11,016 nucleotides of DNA from an uncultured Mycoplasmatota bacterium. GTDB lineage: Bacteria > Bacillota_I > Bacilli_A > RF39 > UBA660. A program made the translations under genes and the position numbers. Below the pieces are notes generated by a model. The model worked only from the letters and a program-made list of their open reading frames with translations. It was not told the DNA's origin and did no database searches. The DNA lies in the NCBI GenBank assembly GCA_900552975.1, contig UWSL01000042.1, positions 1-11,016 of the forward strand, read 5' to 3'. Positions 1-6,740 of this stretch are shown in pieces; positions within the stretch are counted from its first letter, which is position 1, and every line of letters begins with the position of its first letter.

Positions 1-56
1 TTAACTACTCTGTTCGGGATGGGAAGAGGTGTATCCACTTAGCAATCGTCACCAAT
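1..56 (-). rRNA. rrf: 5S ribosomal RNA, 5' half (cut by window edge)
   Basis: Read on the minus strand, the first 56 bases match the 5' half of Firmicutes 5S rRNA. The start resembles the Bacillus TTTGGTGGCGATAGCGAAGAGG, and the highly conserved CCCATCCCGAACAGAG block follows. The 3' half lies beyond position 1. The first RNA base is placed at about 56 by alignment with remembered Bacillus 5S. The 5' end faces a protein gene 44 bp away, so no 23S rRNA gene precedes it. A promoter immediately upstream would start transcription at or near base 56. The identity is secure; the exact 5' end is good to a few bases. Confidence 0.93.
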
Positions 57-62
57 GAATTA

Positions 63-91
63 ATAATACTATATTTTTTACAATTAATCAA
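63..91 (-). promoter_or_regulatory. Sigma-A-like promoter of the 5S rRNA gene
   Basis: On the minus strand there is a -35 box TTGATT (91-86), a 17-bp spacer and a -10 box TATTAT (68-63). Seven bases after the -10 is position 56, the first base of the 5S-like sequence. The boxes match the consensus at 4/6 and 5/6 with ideal spacing, and the predicted start agrees with the RNA end. AT-rich DNA gives such boxes by chance, so the coincidence with the RNA end is the main support. Confidence 0.6.
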
Positions 92-99
92 GAGTAAGA

Positions 100-1422
100 T
101 TAGATATTTTCTTCATTTTTAATATTTTCTTTTTCATTTTCTTTTAATTTATTAAGATCATCAAACATCTTTTGCATAGTTTCATTACCATTTGTTAATT
201 TTTTTATCGTCAAATCTTCAGCTTTATTATTAGCTAAACGCAAATTATTTTCACTGGATAACAATGCTTCTTTTGTTTTTTGCAAATGATCAATTGTCTT
301 ATCAATTTCATCTATTGCTTTCTTGAATTTTTCTGAAGCAAGACGATAATTACGACCAAAAGCACTTTTAAAATTATTCATATTTTCTTCAAAATTAGCA
401 ATATCTATATTTTGGTTTTGAACTATTTGTAACTCTTTTTTATATTCTAATGATTTTAACGACGCATTTCTTAAAAGAGTTATTAAAGGAATAAAAAATT
501 GTGGTCTAATGACGTACATCTTAGGATATTTATGTGACACATCAACAATTCCATTATTATAATAGTCGTTGTCTATTTCCAACATTGAAACTAATACAGC
601 ATATTCACATTTTTTTTCTTTTCGATCTTTATCCAATTCTTTAAAGAAATCTTCATTTTTATGTTTGCTTGTGGTCTCTAATGATTCATTTTTCATTTCA
701 AACATTATCGAAATTATTTCAGTCTCATCTTCATCATATTCTCTAAAAATAAAATCGCCTTTTGAACCCGTTTTGATATCGTTATCTTTTTCAAAATAAA
801 CATTTTTAAATAATGGTCTTAATTTATTAAATTCATTACTACAATGTTGTTCTAATGATTCACCAATCATCTTGGTCGATTGACGAGCTTTAAAATCTTT
901 GTAATAAGCAATTTGTTCATCTTTATCTTTTATTTTTTCTTCATATTTTTCTTTTAAATTTTGTTCTTTGATTAATGATTCCTTTTTATCCATTTCCAAC
1001 TTTGTATTAAGAGTTTCAATTTCTTTTTCTTTTTCACGTAATACATCTTTTAAAGCTAATTCTTTTTCGGTATCTTTTAATTTTATTTCACTTTTCAAAC
1101 TAGTTATTTCAACATCTTTTTCACTTAATTCTTCACTATATTTTTTTTCAATTTTATTAGTTGTATCCAATTCACACATTTTTATTTCATTTTTTAAATT
1201 AGCTATTTCTAAATCTCTTTTACTTACTTCTGCTGCTAATTTTTTATCAGCTTCAACTGCTGCCAATTTCAAAGCTTCTTTTTGTAATATTGCATATTGT
1301 TCTTCTCTCAAATTAATTTCACGCATAAATTCTTTATCTTTAATCTGTTTAACAATTGACTCATAATCTTGTTCATCTATCTTAAAAGTTGTTCCACATT
1401 TAGGACATTTTATTTCATTCAT
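100..1422 (-). CDS. DUF2130 family coiled-coil protein, putative PD-(D/E)XK nuclease fold
   Basis: A 440-residue protein resembling the COG4487/DUF2130 family, whose cellular role is not established. It begins with a CPKCG half zinc-ribbon motif (C6, C9), followed by a long Lys/Glu-rich coiled coil (about 25-180). The conserved core (about 183-315) holds KGDFIF (D223), then FEMKNE (E242, K244), then the family-typical FFKELDKDR and EYAVLVSMLE. A second helical, charged segment ends the protein. The D...ExK spacing resembles the PD-(D/E)XK nuclease signature; nuclease activity is inference. The ATG at 1422 is chosen because AGGAGG (1434-1429) lies 6 bases upstream. A GTG at 1455 would read through both this site and the promoter. 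There is no signal peptide, so it is probably cytoplasmic. No terminator is visible after the stop, so transcripts could run into the 5S gene. Confidence 0.85.
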   Translation of the reverse strand: MNEIKCPKCGTTFKIDEQDYESIVKQIKDKEFMREINLREEQYAILQKEALKLAAVEADKKLAAEVSKRDLEIANLKNEIKMCELDTTNKIEKKYSEELSEKDVEITSLKSEIKLKDTEKELALKDVLREKEKEIETLNTKLEMDKKESLIKEQNLKEKYEEKIKDKDEQIAYYKDFKARQSTKMIGESLEQHCSNEFNKLRPLFKNVYFEKDNDIKTGSKGDFIFREYDEDETEIISIMFEMKNESLETTSKHKNEDFFKELDKDRKEKKCEYAVLVSMLEIDNDYYNNGIVDVSHKYPKMYVIRPQFFIPLITLLRNASLKSLEYKKELQIVQNQNIDIANFEENMNNFKSAFGRNYRLASEKFKKAIDEIDKTIDHLQKTKEALLSSENNLRLANNKAEDLTIKKLTNGNETMQKMFDDLNKLKENEKENIKNEENI

Positions 1423-1443
1423 TTTATTCCTCCTCATGCAATT

Positions 1444-1474
1444 ATTATAACACACATTTGTTCGTTAATATCAA
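1444..1474 (-). promoter_or_regulatory. Extended -10 promoter of the DUF2130 gene
   Basis: The minus strand carries a perfect TATAAT (1449-1444) preceded by TGT (1452-1450), giving the extended -10 form TGnTATAAT. TTGATA (1474-1469) stands 19 bp upstream as a -35. The predicted start near 1437 leaves a leader of about 15 nt that just includes the AGGAGG site. The -35 begins two bases after the terminator of the preceding gene. Confidence 0.65.
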
Positions 1475-1476
1475 CT

Positions 1477-1505
1477 AAAAAAGCTCAATTATATTGAGCT
1501 TTTTT
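1477..1505 (-). terminator. Intrinsic terminator after the peptidoglycan deacetylase gene
   Basis: A perfect 13-bp inverted repeat (1477-1489 with 1493-1505) has a 3-nt loop and a GAGCT/AGCTC core. Runs of A and T on either side give a U-tract in the minus-strand transcript. It starts one base after the TAG stop of the deacetylase gene. The symmetry would let it work in both directions, but no plus-strand gene ends here. Confidence 0.85.
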
Positions 1506-1506
1506 A

Positions 1507-3309
1507 CTATTTAAAATTATGATATATTATCCCTGTTTGAAGAGTATAACCTCTATATGTAGCCATTTCAGATACTGAAACAATTTGATAACCTTTATCT
1601 AATAAATCAGGAACTAAAATAGCTACTGCTTCTGCTGTCGATGTATAAATGGAATGCATCAATATTATTCGACCATCTAAATTACCATATTTATAAATTT
1701 CATTCAATGTTAAATCTTTATTACGATATTTCCAATCTAAACTATCAACATCCCAATTGATTATTGGCATATTTGCTAAAGCTTTAACAGTAGCATTAGC
1801 ATTACCATATGGTGGACGCAATAATATTGGTTCTGTCCCTAATACTTTTTTAGAAGCTTCTCGACTTAATTTTAACTCTTGATTTATTGCATCGACACTT
1901 AATGTATTTAAATTTTTATGAGAATAAGTATGCGTCCCAACCTCTCCATTTAAAGCTTCTCTTTTAACAACGTCAGGATAACGAACAACTAAATTTCCTA
2001 AATCAAAAAATGTCGCATGAACTTTATATTTTTCTAAAGTATCTAATATCATTGGTGTTGATACAGGATTAGGACCATCATCAAAAGTTAATGCTACCAT
2101 TGGCTTTTTCGGATCAATATTTCCTTGAGGAGAAACATTTAATTTAACTTCATGTTTTTCAATTTTCACTGAAGATAAACAGGAACTTACTATATAGGCT
2201 GGCTGACCATTATACAAAACTTGAGTCCAGCTACCACTTTCTCCTATTTTATCAATACTTTCACCATTTTTTAAAACACCCAATATATTAGAATTATTAT
2301 TTGCATTATCTCTAATATTAACATCAGTAATTGCATAAACTTTTACTTTATTTATATTTTCATTATTCTTATTATTATCAACAATTTCATTATTACCATT
2401 ATCTTCTTTATTTACTTTAATTAAATTTTTACTTTCAATATACCCTATCTTATCATTATAAAAAACAATACTCCATGAATTACTTCCCTGACTATAAACA
2501 CTTATTAATTCGTCTTTACCAACTTTATCAATAATTTTACCATCCATTGATGGTTCACTATATAAGACACTATCTTTTAATATTTTATATTGTGCATTTA
2601 TAACCTCATATTGTACTTCCTTATTAGTATTTGTATATTCACAAGTATCTTTTATATCTAGCTTTAAGTAATCCTTTAATTCACTCAATGAAATTTCTTT
2701 ACCACTATTCAAAATAACTAAAATATCATTCTTTATAATATAAATAAAATCTTTTGTAAGAGTATCATCATATTCTTTTAATTTATTAAAATAATCACCT
2801 TTAAAAACATCACTTTTTTTTAATAAATTGCCATTAATCAAATTATAATTATAAACATTTGTTGTTTGTTCTAGGGTCTTTAAATCTTTATCTTCAACAA
2901 CACTTTTAAAAACAACATTTAAAGTATAATTAAGACCTATATAGGTTTCATAATCAAGTAAATAGTAGCTACTATTACTATTTGTACTTTTATACTTAGT
3001 AACTTTATCATTAATCAGCTCATCAACTTTTTCTTGAATATCTTTATCTATTTTATCATTACCAATTACAGGATATTCTACCTTATAATAAATATTTTCT
3101 TTGGTTGCACTTTTAGTTTGTAATTTACCGATTTCTTTTGTTGTCGATACATTGTCAAAGTTATACTTATTAACAATATCTTTTACACTACTGGTTACAT
3201 TATTTTTACTACTTTTTAAATACATATTTATTCCAAATAATAATCCTAGTACTAACAATAAAATTAATAAAGTCATTATTATTTTTTTACTTTTTAATAT
3301 ATTTTTCAT
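1507..3309 (-). CDS. Membrane-anchored peptidoglycan N-deacetylase (NodB family) with two SH3 domains
   Basis: A 600-residue surface enzyme predicted to remove N-acetyl groups from peptidoglycan sugars, which in characterised relatives (PgdA, PdaC) gives lysozyme resistance. A short basic N-terminus precedes one membrane helix (about 10-31) with no clear cleavage site, so the protein is likely anchored with its bulk outside. Residues about 70-195 resemble the DUF4163/DUF3298 region of PdaC and RsiV. Two bacterial SH3 domains follow (about 241-299 and 321-381), joined by an Asn-rich linker. The NodB domain (about 403-585) has all the metal and catalytic motifs: TFDDGP (408-413), HTYSH (460-464), RPPYG (498-502) and LMHS (550-553). 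Only the substrate sugar (GlcNAc or MurNAc) stays open. The ATG at 3309 is preferred because AGGTGG (3320-3315) sits 5 bases upstream. The in-frame GTG at 3318 lies inside that site. The stop is TAG. Confidence 0.9.
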   Translation of the reverse strand: MKNILKSKKIIMTLLILLLVLGLLFGINMYLKSSKNNVTSSVKDIVNKYNFDNVSTTKEIGKLQTKSATKENIYYKVEYPVIGNDKIDKDIQEKVDELINDKVTKYKSTNSNSSYYLLDYETYIGLNYTLNVVFKSVVEDKDLKTLEQTTNVYNYNLINGNLLKKSDVFKGDYFNKLKEYDDTLTKDFIYIIKNDILVILNSGKEISLSELKDYLKLDIKDTCEYTNTNKEVQYEVINAQYKILKDSVLYSEPSMDGKIIDKVGKDELISVYSQGSNSWSIVFYNDKIGYIESKNLIKVNKEDNGNNEIVDNNKNNENINKVKVYAITDVNIRDNANNNSNILGVLKNGESIDKIGESGSWTQVLYNGQPAYIVSSCLSSVKIEKHEVKLNVSPQGNIDPKKPMVALTFDDGPNPVSTPMILDTLEKYKVHATFFDLGNLVVRYPDVVKREALNGEVGTHTYSHKNLNTLSVDAINQELKLSREASKKVLGTEPILLRPPYGNANATVKALANMPIINWDVDSLDWKYRNKDLTLNEIYKYGNLDGRIILMHSIYTSTAEAVAILVPDLLDKGYQIVSVSEMATYRGYTLQTGIIYHNFK

Positions 3310-3326
3310 CTTATCCACCTACATAT

Positions 3327-3332
3327 ATTATA
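3327..3332 (-). promoter_or_regulatory. Probable -10 box of the deacetylase gene
   Basis: A perfect TATAAT on the minus strand would start transcription near 3320, about 11 nt before the chosen ATG and right at its AGGTGG site. No convincing -35 is seen at 16-18 bp (AGATTA at 17 bp). It follows the short-leader pattern of other genes in this window. Confidence 0.45.
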
Positions 3333-3411
3333 CTACAATTATCACTTCTTAATCTATTGAAGAACTATTTATTATTCTATTTACTATCATTTTACTATCA
3401 ACAACATATAT

Positions 3412-4350
3412 TTACACTTTAATAACACGACCATTCATAGCATTTCCAATGTACTTTACATAGTTAATTCCACTTCTTGGCTTATCAAACTCATAAATTC
3501 TTAATTTACTTTCAGTATAACTATCTAAAGTTGCAATGAATTTATACTTCACATCAAGTAAAGCTTCTTCCTTTGTATCATATTCATGAATCCCACGATA
3601 TTTAAACCAAGCATTTTCAAACCAATAATATTTATTATTATCTTTAAAAATCAGGAAAGCATGGGCTGGTCCAACATCACTATCTTGGTACATAATAAAA
3701 TAAGTTCTATTAGAAATATTCATTTTTGATATTAATTCTCTTTCATACTCAACTTGATCAAAACACAATCCTATCTTATTTTCTGCTACTTGATCAGAAG
3801 ATTGCAAAACATAAATTGCTTTAAAATCATAACCACATTTAATATGCTTATTCTTATTCTTATCAATATAACCCAATCTTATTTTAGCCAATTCTTCAAC
3901 TACTTTAACGTAAACTGAATCGTATTTTAATATTAACAAGCGTTCACTTTCCGTAGCAGTTGTAAAACCTAAACCTCTAAATAACTTCAAAGCTAGAACA
4001 TTATCTTTATAAACCCATATATATAACTTTCTATTTTTTTCAATTAATTCATTTATAATTTGAGTTCCTATTCCTTGATTACGATATTCACTAAATAAAT
4101 ATAATTCATCTATCATAAAACCGTCTAAATAATTTATTAATGCATAAGCTCCTATTATTTTACTTTCAATATAAATAAGTTTATAATTTTTATAATTTTC
4201 TTGAATATTAAGCGAAATATTATTCTTGATTTTTATCTTCTCTTGATAAGCCAATTTTTTATCCATTACATCATCTATCATTGTAACCGATTTTATACTT
4301 GTTAGTATTTCAATATCTTTAAATTCAGCATCTTTTACTTTATAAAGCAT
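3412..4350 (-). CDS. GNAT acetyltransferase fused to a transglutaminase-like domain
   Basis: A 312-residue two-domain protein. The N-terminal half (about 1-145) is a GNAT fold: IDELYLFSEYRNQGIGTQII carries the acetyl-CoA loop R90-N-Q-G-I-G95, followed by a strand-helix segment (NVLALKLFRGLGF) typical of the GNAT C-terminal end. The C-terminal half (about 185-275) looks like a papain-fold transglutaminase-like domain: GLCFDQ with C196, GPAHAFLIF with H230, and YYWFENAW with E245 make a plausible Cys-His-acid triad. E245 sits where Asp is usual. There is no signal peptide or membrane helix, so it is probably cytoplasmic. The ATG at 4350 has AGGTGG (4360-4355) 4 bases upstream. It lies just after the rnr terminator, and the deacetylase gene starts 103 bp downstream. 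The substrates of both domains are unknown. The GNAT call is firmer than the transglutaminase-like call. Confidence 0.8.
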   Translation of the reverse strand: MLYKVKDAEFKDIEILTSIKSVTMIDDVMDKKLAYQEKIKIKNNISLNIQENYKNYKLIYIESKIIGAYALINYLDGFMIDELYLFSEYRNQGIGTQIINELIEKNRKLYIWVYKDNVLALKLFRGLGFTTATESERLLILKYDSVYVKVVEELAKIRLGYIDKNKNKHIKCGYDFKAIYVLQSSDQVAENKIGLCFDQVEYERELISKMNISNRTYFIMYQDSDVGPAHAFLIFKDNNKYYWFENAWFKYRGIHEYDTKEEALLDVKYKFIATLDSYTESKLRIYEFDKPRSGINYVKYIGNAMNGRVIKV

Positions 4351-4362
4351 ATTACCACCTTC

Positions 4363-4370
4363 ATTCTATA
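4363..4370 (-). promoter_or_regulatory. Weak candidate -10 box of the GNAT-transglutaminase gene
   Basis: The minus strand reads TATAGAAT, giving overlapping candidates TATAGA (4370-4365) and TAGAAT (4368-4363). Either would start transcription around 4356-4358, close to the ribosome site. The only upstream -35 candidate is the T-run of the rnr terminator. Read-through from rnr is an equally good explanation. Confidence 0.25.
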
Positions 4371-4384
4371 CTAACAAAAATAGA

Positions 4385-4413
4385 TAAAAAAAGATAGTTA
4401 AACAGAACTATCT
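4385..4413 (-). terminator. Intrinsic terminator of rnr
   Basis: An 8-bp stem (4392-4399 with 4406-4413) has a 6-nt loop and is followed on the minus strand by seven T (4391-4385). The upstream arm overlaps the rnr TAG stop (4414-4412), so a ribosome at the stop would cover the hairpin. The stem has only two G-C pairs, so it may leak into the next gene. Confidence 0.7.
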
Positions 4414-6673
4414 ATTTATTAACTTTTTTTAACTTTAGAGAAAGAACATCTTTTTCTGTCATTCCAAATACTACATCTCCATATCTTGAAGGTTTTGATG
4501 TTAATGTTAATTTAGTTCCTATTTTTAATTTAGCTTTAGACTTTTGTCCTCTATAATAGGCTTTTGCTTCATCATAAACAAAATTATCTCCATCAATTTC
4601 ATCAATTTTTAAAACACCCTCAATACCATCAATTGTTTTAACAAAAATATTTTTATTATTTAAAAAAGTTATTCGACAAGTAAACTTCTCTCCAACATGA
4701 TTATTCATGTATTTAATCATTTCTAATGTATCTGCATCTCTTTCTGCTAAATCTGCTTCACGTTCTTTTAAAGTTGCATGAGCTGCATACTCAGAAATAA
4801 ATTTTTCATAATCAGCTATATTAGCATAGTCAAAAGTACCATTCTTTTGTAATTTTATATTATAATGTTGTACTAAATCAGGACCTCTTCTAATAGGACT
4901 AGTAAATTGAACATAAGATGATAAACCAAGTCCAAAATGTCCCAAATTTTCTGTATCATAACGAGCTCTATTCATTGATCTAATTAAAATATTAGCCACA
5001 ATATCACGAGTTTCCATATCACTTATCTGTTTTAAAATTTCTTGAATAACTTTACTATTCACAAAGTTGGTAGTCGTTTTTACTTTTATGCCTCTTTTTT
5101 CTGTTGAGGTTTTTCGACCATCTATAATATCAATTCCATTTTTTCTTAATAAATCAAATACTTCAGCAACTTTTTCACTTTTTGGTTTTTCATGAACTCT
5201 ATACACTGTTGGCACAGCTAAATAATTAGCTGCACATTCACCAGCTAAAAGCATAAAATTTTCAATAATTTTTCGTGAACGACTATTCTTTAAAGTATCA
5301 AACCTAATAGGATTTCCATCTTTATCATAACTTATTTTAATATCATTAGTTCCAAAATTTATATATCCTCTTTTTTCCTTAATTTTTTCAATCTTTTGTG
5401 CTAATTTATCAAGACACATAATACTATCTACAAAATCAACATATCCAACTGGTATTGCAGTATCTTCTTCCGATAAATTGCCTCTATTATTTTGACCTTC
5501 TATTACTTTATCAACATCTTCATAAACCATTGCTTTACTAGATTTTATAACACATTCTTTAAAATCATAATTAACTATTTCTGCTTCAGGATTCAACTCA
5601 ACAATACAAGAAAACGCTAATCTATCTTCACCAGGATTCAAAGAACAAATTCCATTAGAAATAGAATGTGGTAACATAGCAATTACTGATTGAGACATAT
5701 AAACACTAGTGCTTCTATTTAAAGCCTCATTCCAAAGTGCCATTCCAGGATGAATATAGTGAGAAACATCAGCAATATGAATAAAAACCATATAATTGCC
5801 ATTTGATAATTTTTTTACCGATAACGCATCATCACGATCTTTAGTATCTTCACCATCTATCGAAAAAACAATATCTTTTCGACAATCCAATCTTCCTTGC
5901 ATCTCTTCTTCCGTAACTTTAACTGGTAGTTTCTTAGCTTCTTCCAAAGCTAATTGAGAAAATTCAATATCAATATTATGTTCTAAAGCAATATCTTTAG
6001 TATCTCGATCAGGATCATCTTTATGTGAAGATAGTTCAATAAAATCAGCATAATGAACACCCTTTTTATTATCGTTTATTTGTACTTGAATACGATCGCC
6101 AACAACTAATCGTTCAATAACTGCTTCCTTTATAATTATTTTATGTTTTAATGTACTTCTAATTGGTTCTAAATAATAATTTCCTTTATCATCACTTTTA
6201 ACTTCACATATTACTTTTCCATTTGCTCTTTTTAATATTTTATCAACATAATACGAAGTATAATCACCATTAGATGATATTTTTTTAGGACGCAAAATAA
6301 CAGTATCACCACTTAAAGCTTCATTTAAAAATTCTTCTTTAATTTTACATTTGTGCTTTCCATCAGTAACAAAACCTTCACCATACTTATTTATTTTTAT
6401 AATGCCATACACATACCCTAATTCAGCTGGTAATTTTCTATAACTCCACATACTATTATTTTTAGAACGATTATTAATATAGATTTGTCCTTCTTGTTCT
6501 AACTCACATAATAAATTCTTTAAATAATCATCATTCAAATATCCAATATTTTTTTGATTTCCTACAAAAATTTTTGATTTAATATCAGCTAATTTATAAT
6601 TGCGATATTTCATTCCAGGATTATCAAGTAACTCTATTATTTGTTTTTTTATAATTTCATCTTTTAAATCCAT
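4412..6673 (-). CDS. rnr: Ribonuclease R
   Basis: A 753-residue 3'-to-5' exoribonuclease of the RNase II/R family, which degrades structured RNA and takes part in RNA quality control. The order is a winged-helix-like N-terminus (about 1-80), two cold-shock-type OB domains (about 85-220), the RNB catalytic domain (about 255-605) and an S1 domain (about 671-745). Magnesium-binding aspartates are in IDGEDTKDRDDA (272-283). The C-terminal catalytic signature is FTSPIRRGPDL (590-600), where family members usually have RRYPDL, so a Gly replaces the Tyr. HIADVSHYI and STSVYM are also present. Only a short basic tail (LKLKKVNK) follows S1. The ATG at 6673 has AAGGAGG (6687-6681) 7 bases upstream. A GTG at 6703 would translate through that site. 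It has its own promoter, overlapping the 3' end region of thyX, and ends in a TAG within its terminator stem. Confidence 0.96.
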   Translation of the reverse strand: MDLKDEIIKKQIIELLDNPGMKYRNYKLADIKSKIFVGNQKNIGYLNDDYLKNLLCELEQEGQIYINNRSKNNSMWSYRKLPAELGYVYGIIKINKYGEGFVTDGKHKCKIKEEFLNEALSGDTVILRPKKISSNGDYTSYYVDKILKRANGKVICEVKSDDKGNYYLEPIRSTLKHKIIIKEAVIERLVVGDRIQVQINDNKKGVHYADFIELSSHKDDPDRDTKDIALEHNIDIEFSQLALEEAKKLPVKVTEEEMQGRLDCRKDIVFSIDGEDTKDRDDALSVKKLSNGNYMVFIHIADVSHYIHPGMALWNEALNRSTSVYMSQSVIAMLPHSISNGICSLNPGEDRLAFSCIVELNPEAEIVNYDFKECVIKSSKAMVYEDVDKVIEGQNNRGNLSEEDTAIPVGYVDFVDSIMCLDKLAQKIEKIKEKRGYINFGTNDIKISYDKDGNPIRFDTLKNSRSRKIIENFMLLAGECAANYLAVPTVYRVHEKPKSEKVAEVFDLLRKNGIDIIDGRKTSTEKRGIKVKTTTNFVNSKVIQEILKQISDMETRDIVANILIRSMNRARYDTENLGHFGLGLSSYVQFTSPIRRGPDLVQHYNIKLQKNGTFDYANIADYEKFISEYAAHATLKEREADLAERDADTLEMIKYMNNHVGEKFTCRITFLNNKNIFVKTIDGIEGVLKIDEIDGDNFVYDEAKAYYRGQKSKAKLKIGTKLTLTSKPSRYGDVVFGMTEKDVLSLKLKKVNK

Positions 6674-6693
6674 AACCAAACCTCCTTGAATTA

Positions 6694-6723
6694 TATATAA
6701 CACAAAAAAAGTAAAATTACCAA
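6694..6723 (-). promoter_or_regulatory. Promoter of rnr
   Basis: The minus strand shows TTGGTA (6723-6718), an 18-bp spacer, and TATATA (6699-6694) preceded by TGT (6702-6700), an extended -10. The start would fall near 6687, giving a leader of about 14 nt that begins with the AAGGAGG site. The -35 lies inside the putative thyX terminator hairpin, and the T-run of that terminator forms part of the spacer. A second TATAAT-like match starts at 6695, so the exact -10 register is uncertain. Confidence 0.5.
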
Positions 6724-6740
6724 TTTAAATTACTAATTTT
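6704..6740 (-). terminator. Weak candidate terminator of thyX
   Basis: An all-AT 7-bp stem (6713-6719 with 6734-6740), with a possible inner AATTT/AAATT pairing, is followed on the minus strand by AC and then seven T (6710-6704). It overlaps the thyX TAA stop (6741-6739). Without any G-C pair in the outer stem it may stop only part of the transcripts. Confidence 0.4.

Noticed and set aside
1..56. Possibility that the 5S is the normal tail of a 16S-23S-5S operon
   Set aside because: The orientation is wrong: the 5S 5' end faces the DUF2130 gene and the 3' end faces the window edge, so 23S cannot lie directly upstream.
569..799. Plus-strand open frame opposite the DUF2130 gene
   Set aside because: Ser/Phe/Ile-rich antisense shadow of a coiled-coil gene, with no family resemblance. 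The sense frame encodes the conserved core.
968..1366. Plus-strand open frame opposite the coiled-coil region
   Set aside because: It is a product of the Lys/Glu-rich codons on the other strand; low-complexity Ser/Phe sequence.
1420..1455. Upstream GTG start for the DUF2130 gene
   Set aside because: The extra codons would cover the TATAAT box and the AGGAGG site; the internal ATG at 1422 is ideally spaced.
3101..3352. Plus-strand open frame looking like a small hydrophobic protein
   Set aside because: It is antisense to the signal-anchor region of the deacetylase and covers that gene's start and -10 box; no sensible ribosome site.
3380..3400. Tandem 10-nt repeat TTTACTATCA with an 11-bp period
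   Set aside because: Only two copies in AT-rich DNA between genes, with no known element. Noted as a possible weak operator but not supported.
6671..6703. Upstream GTG start for rnr
   Set aside because: The extension would translate the -10 region and the AAGGAGG site; the ATG at 6673 fits.
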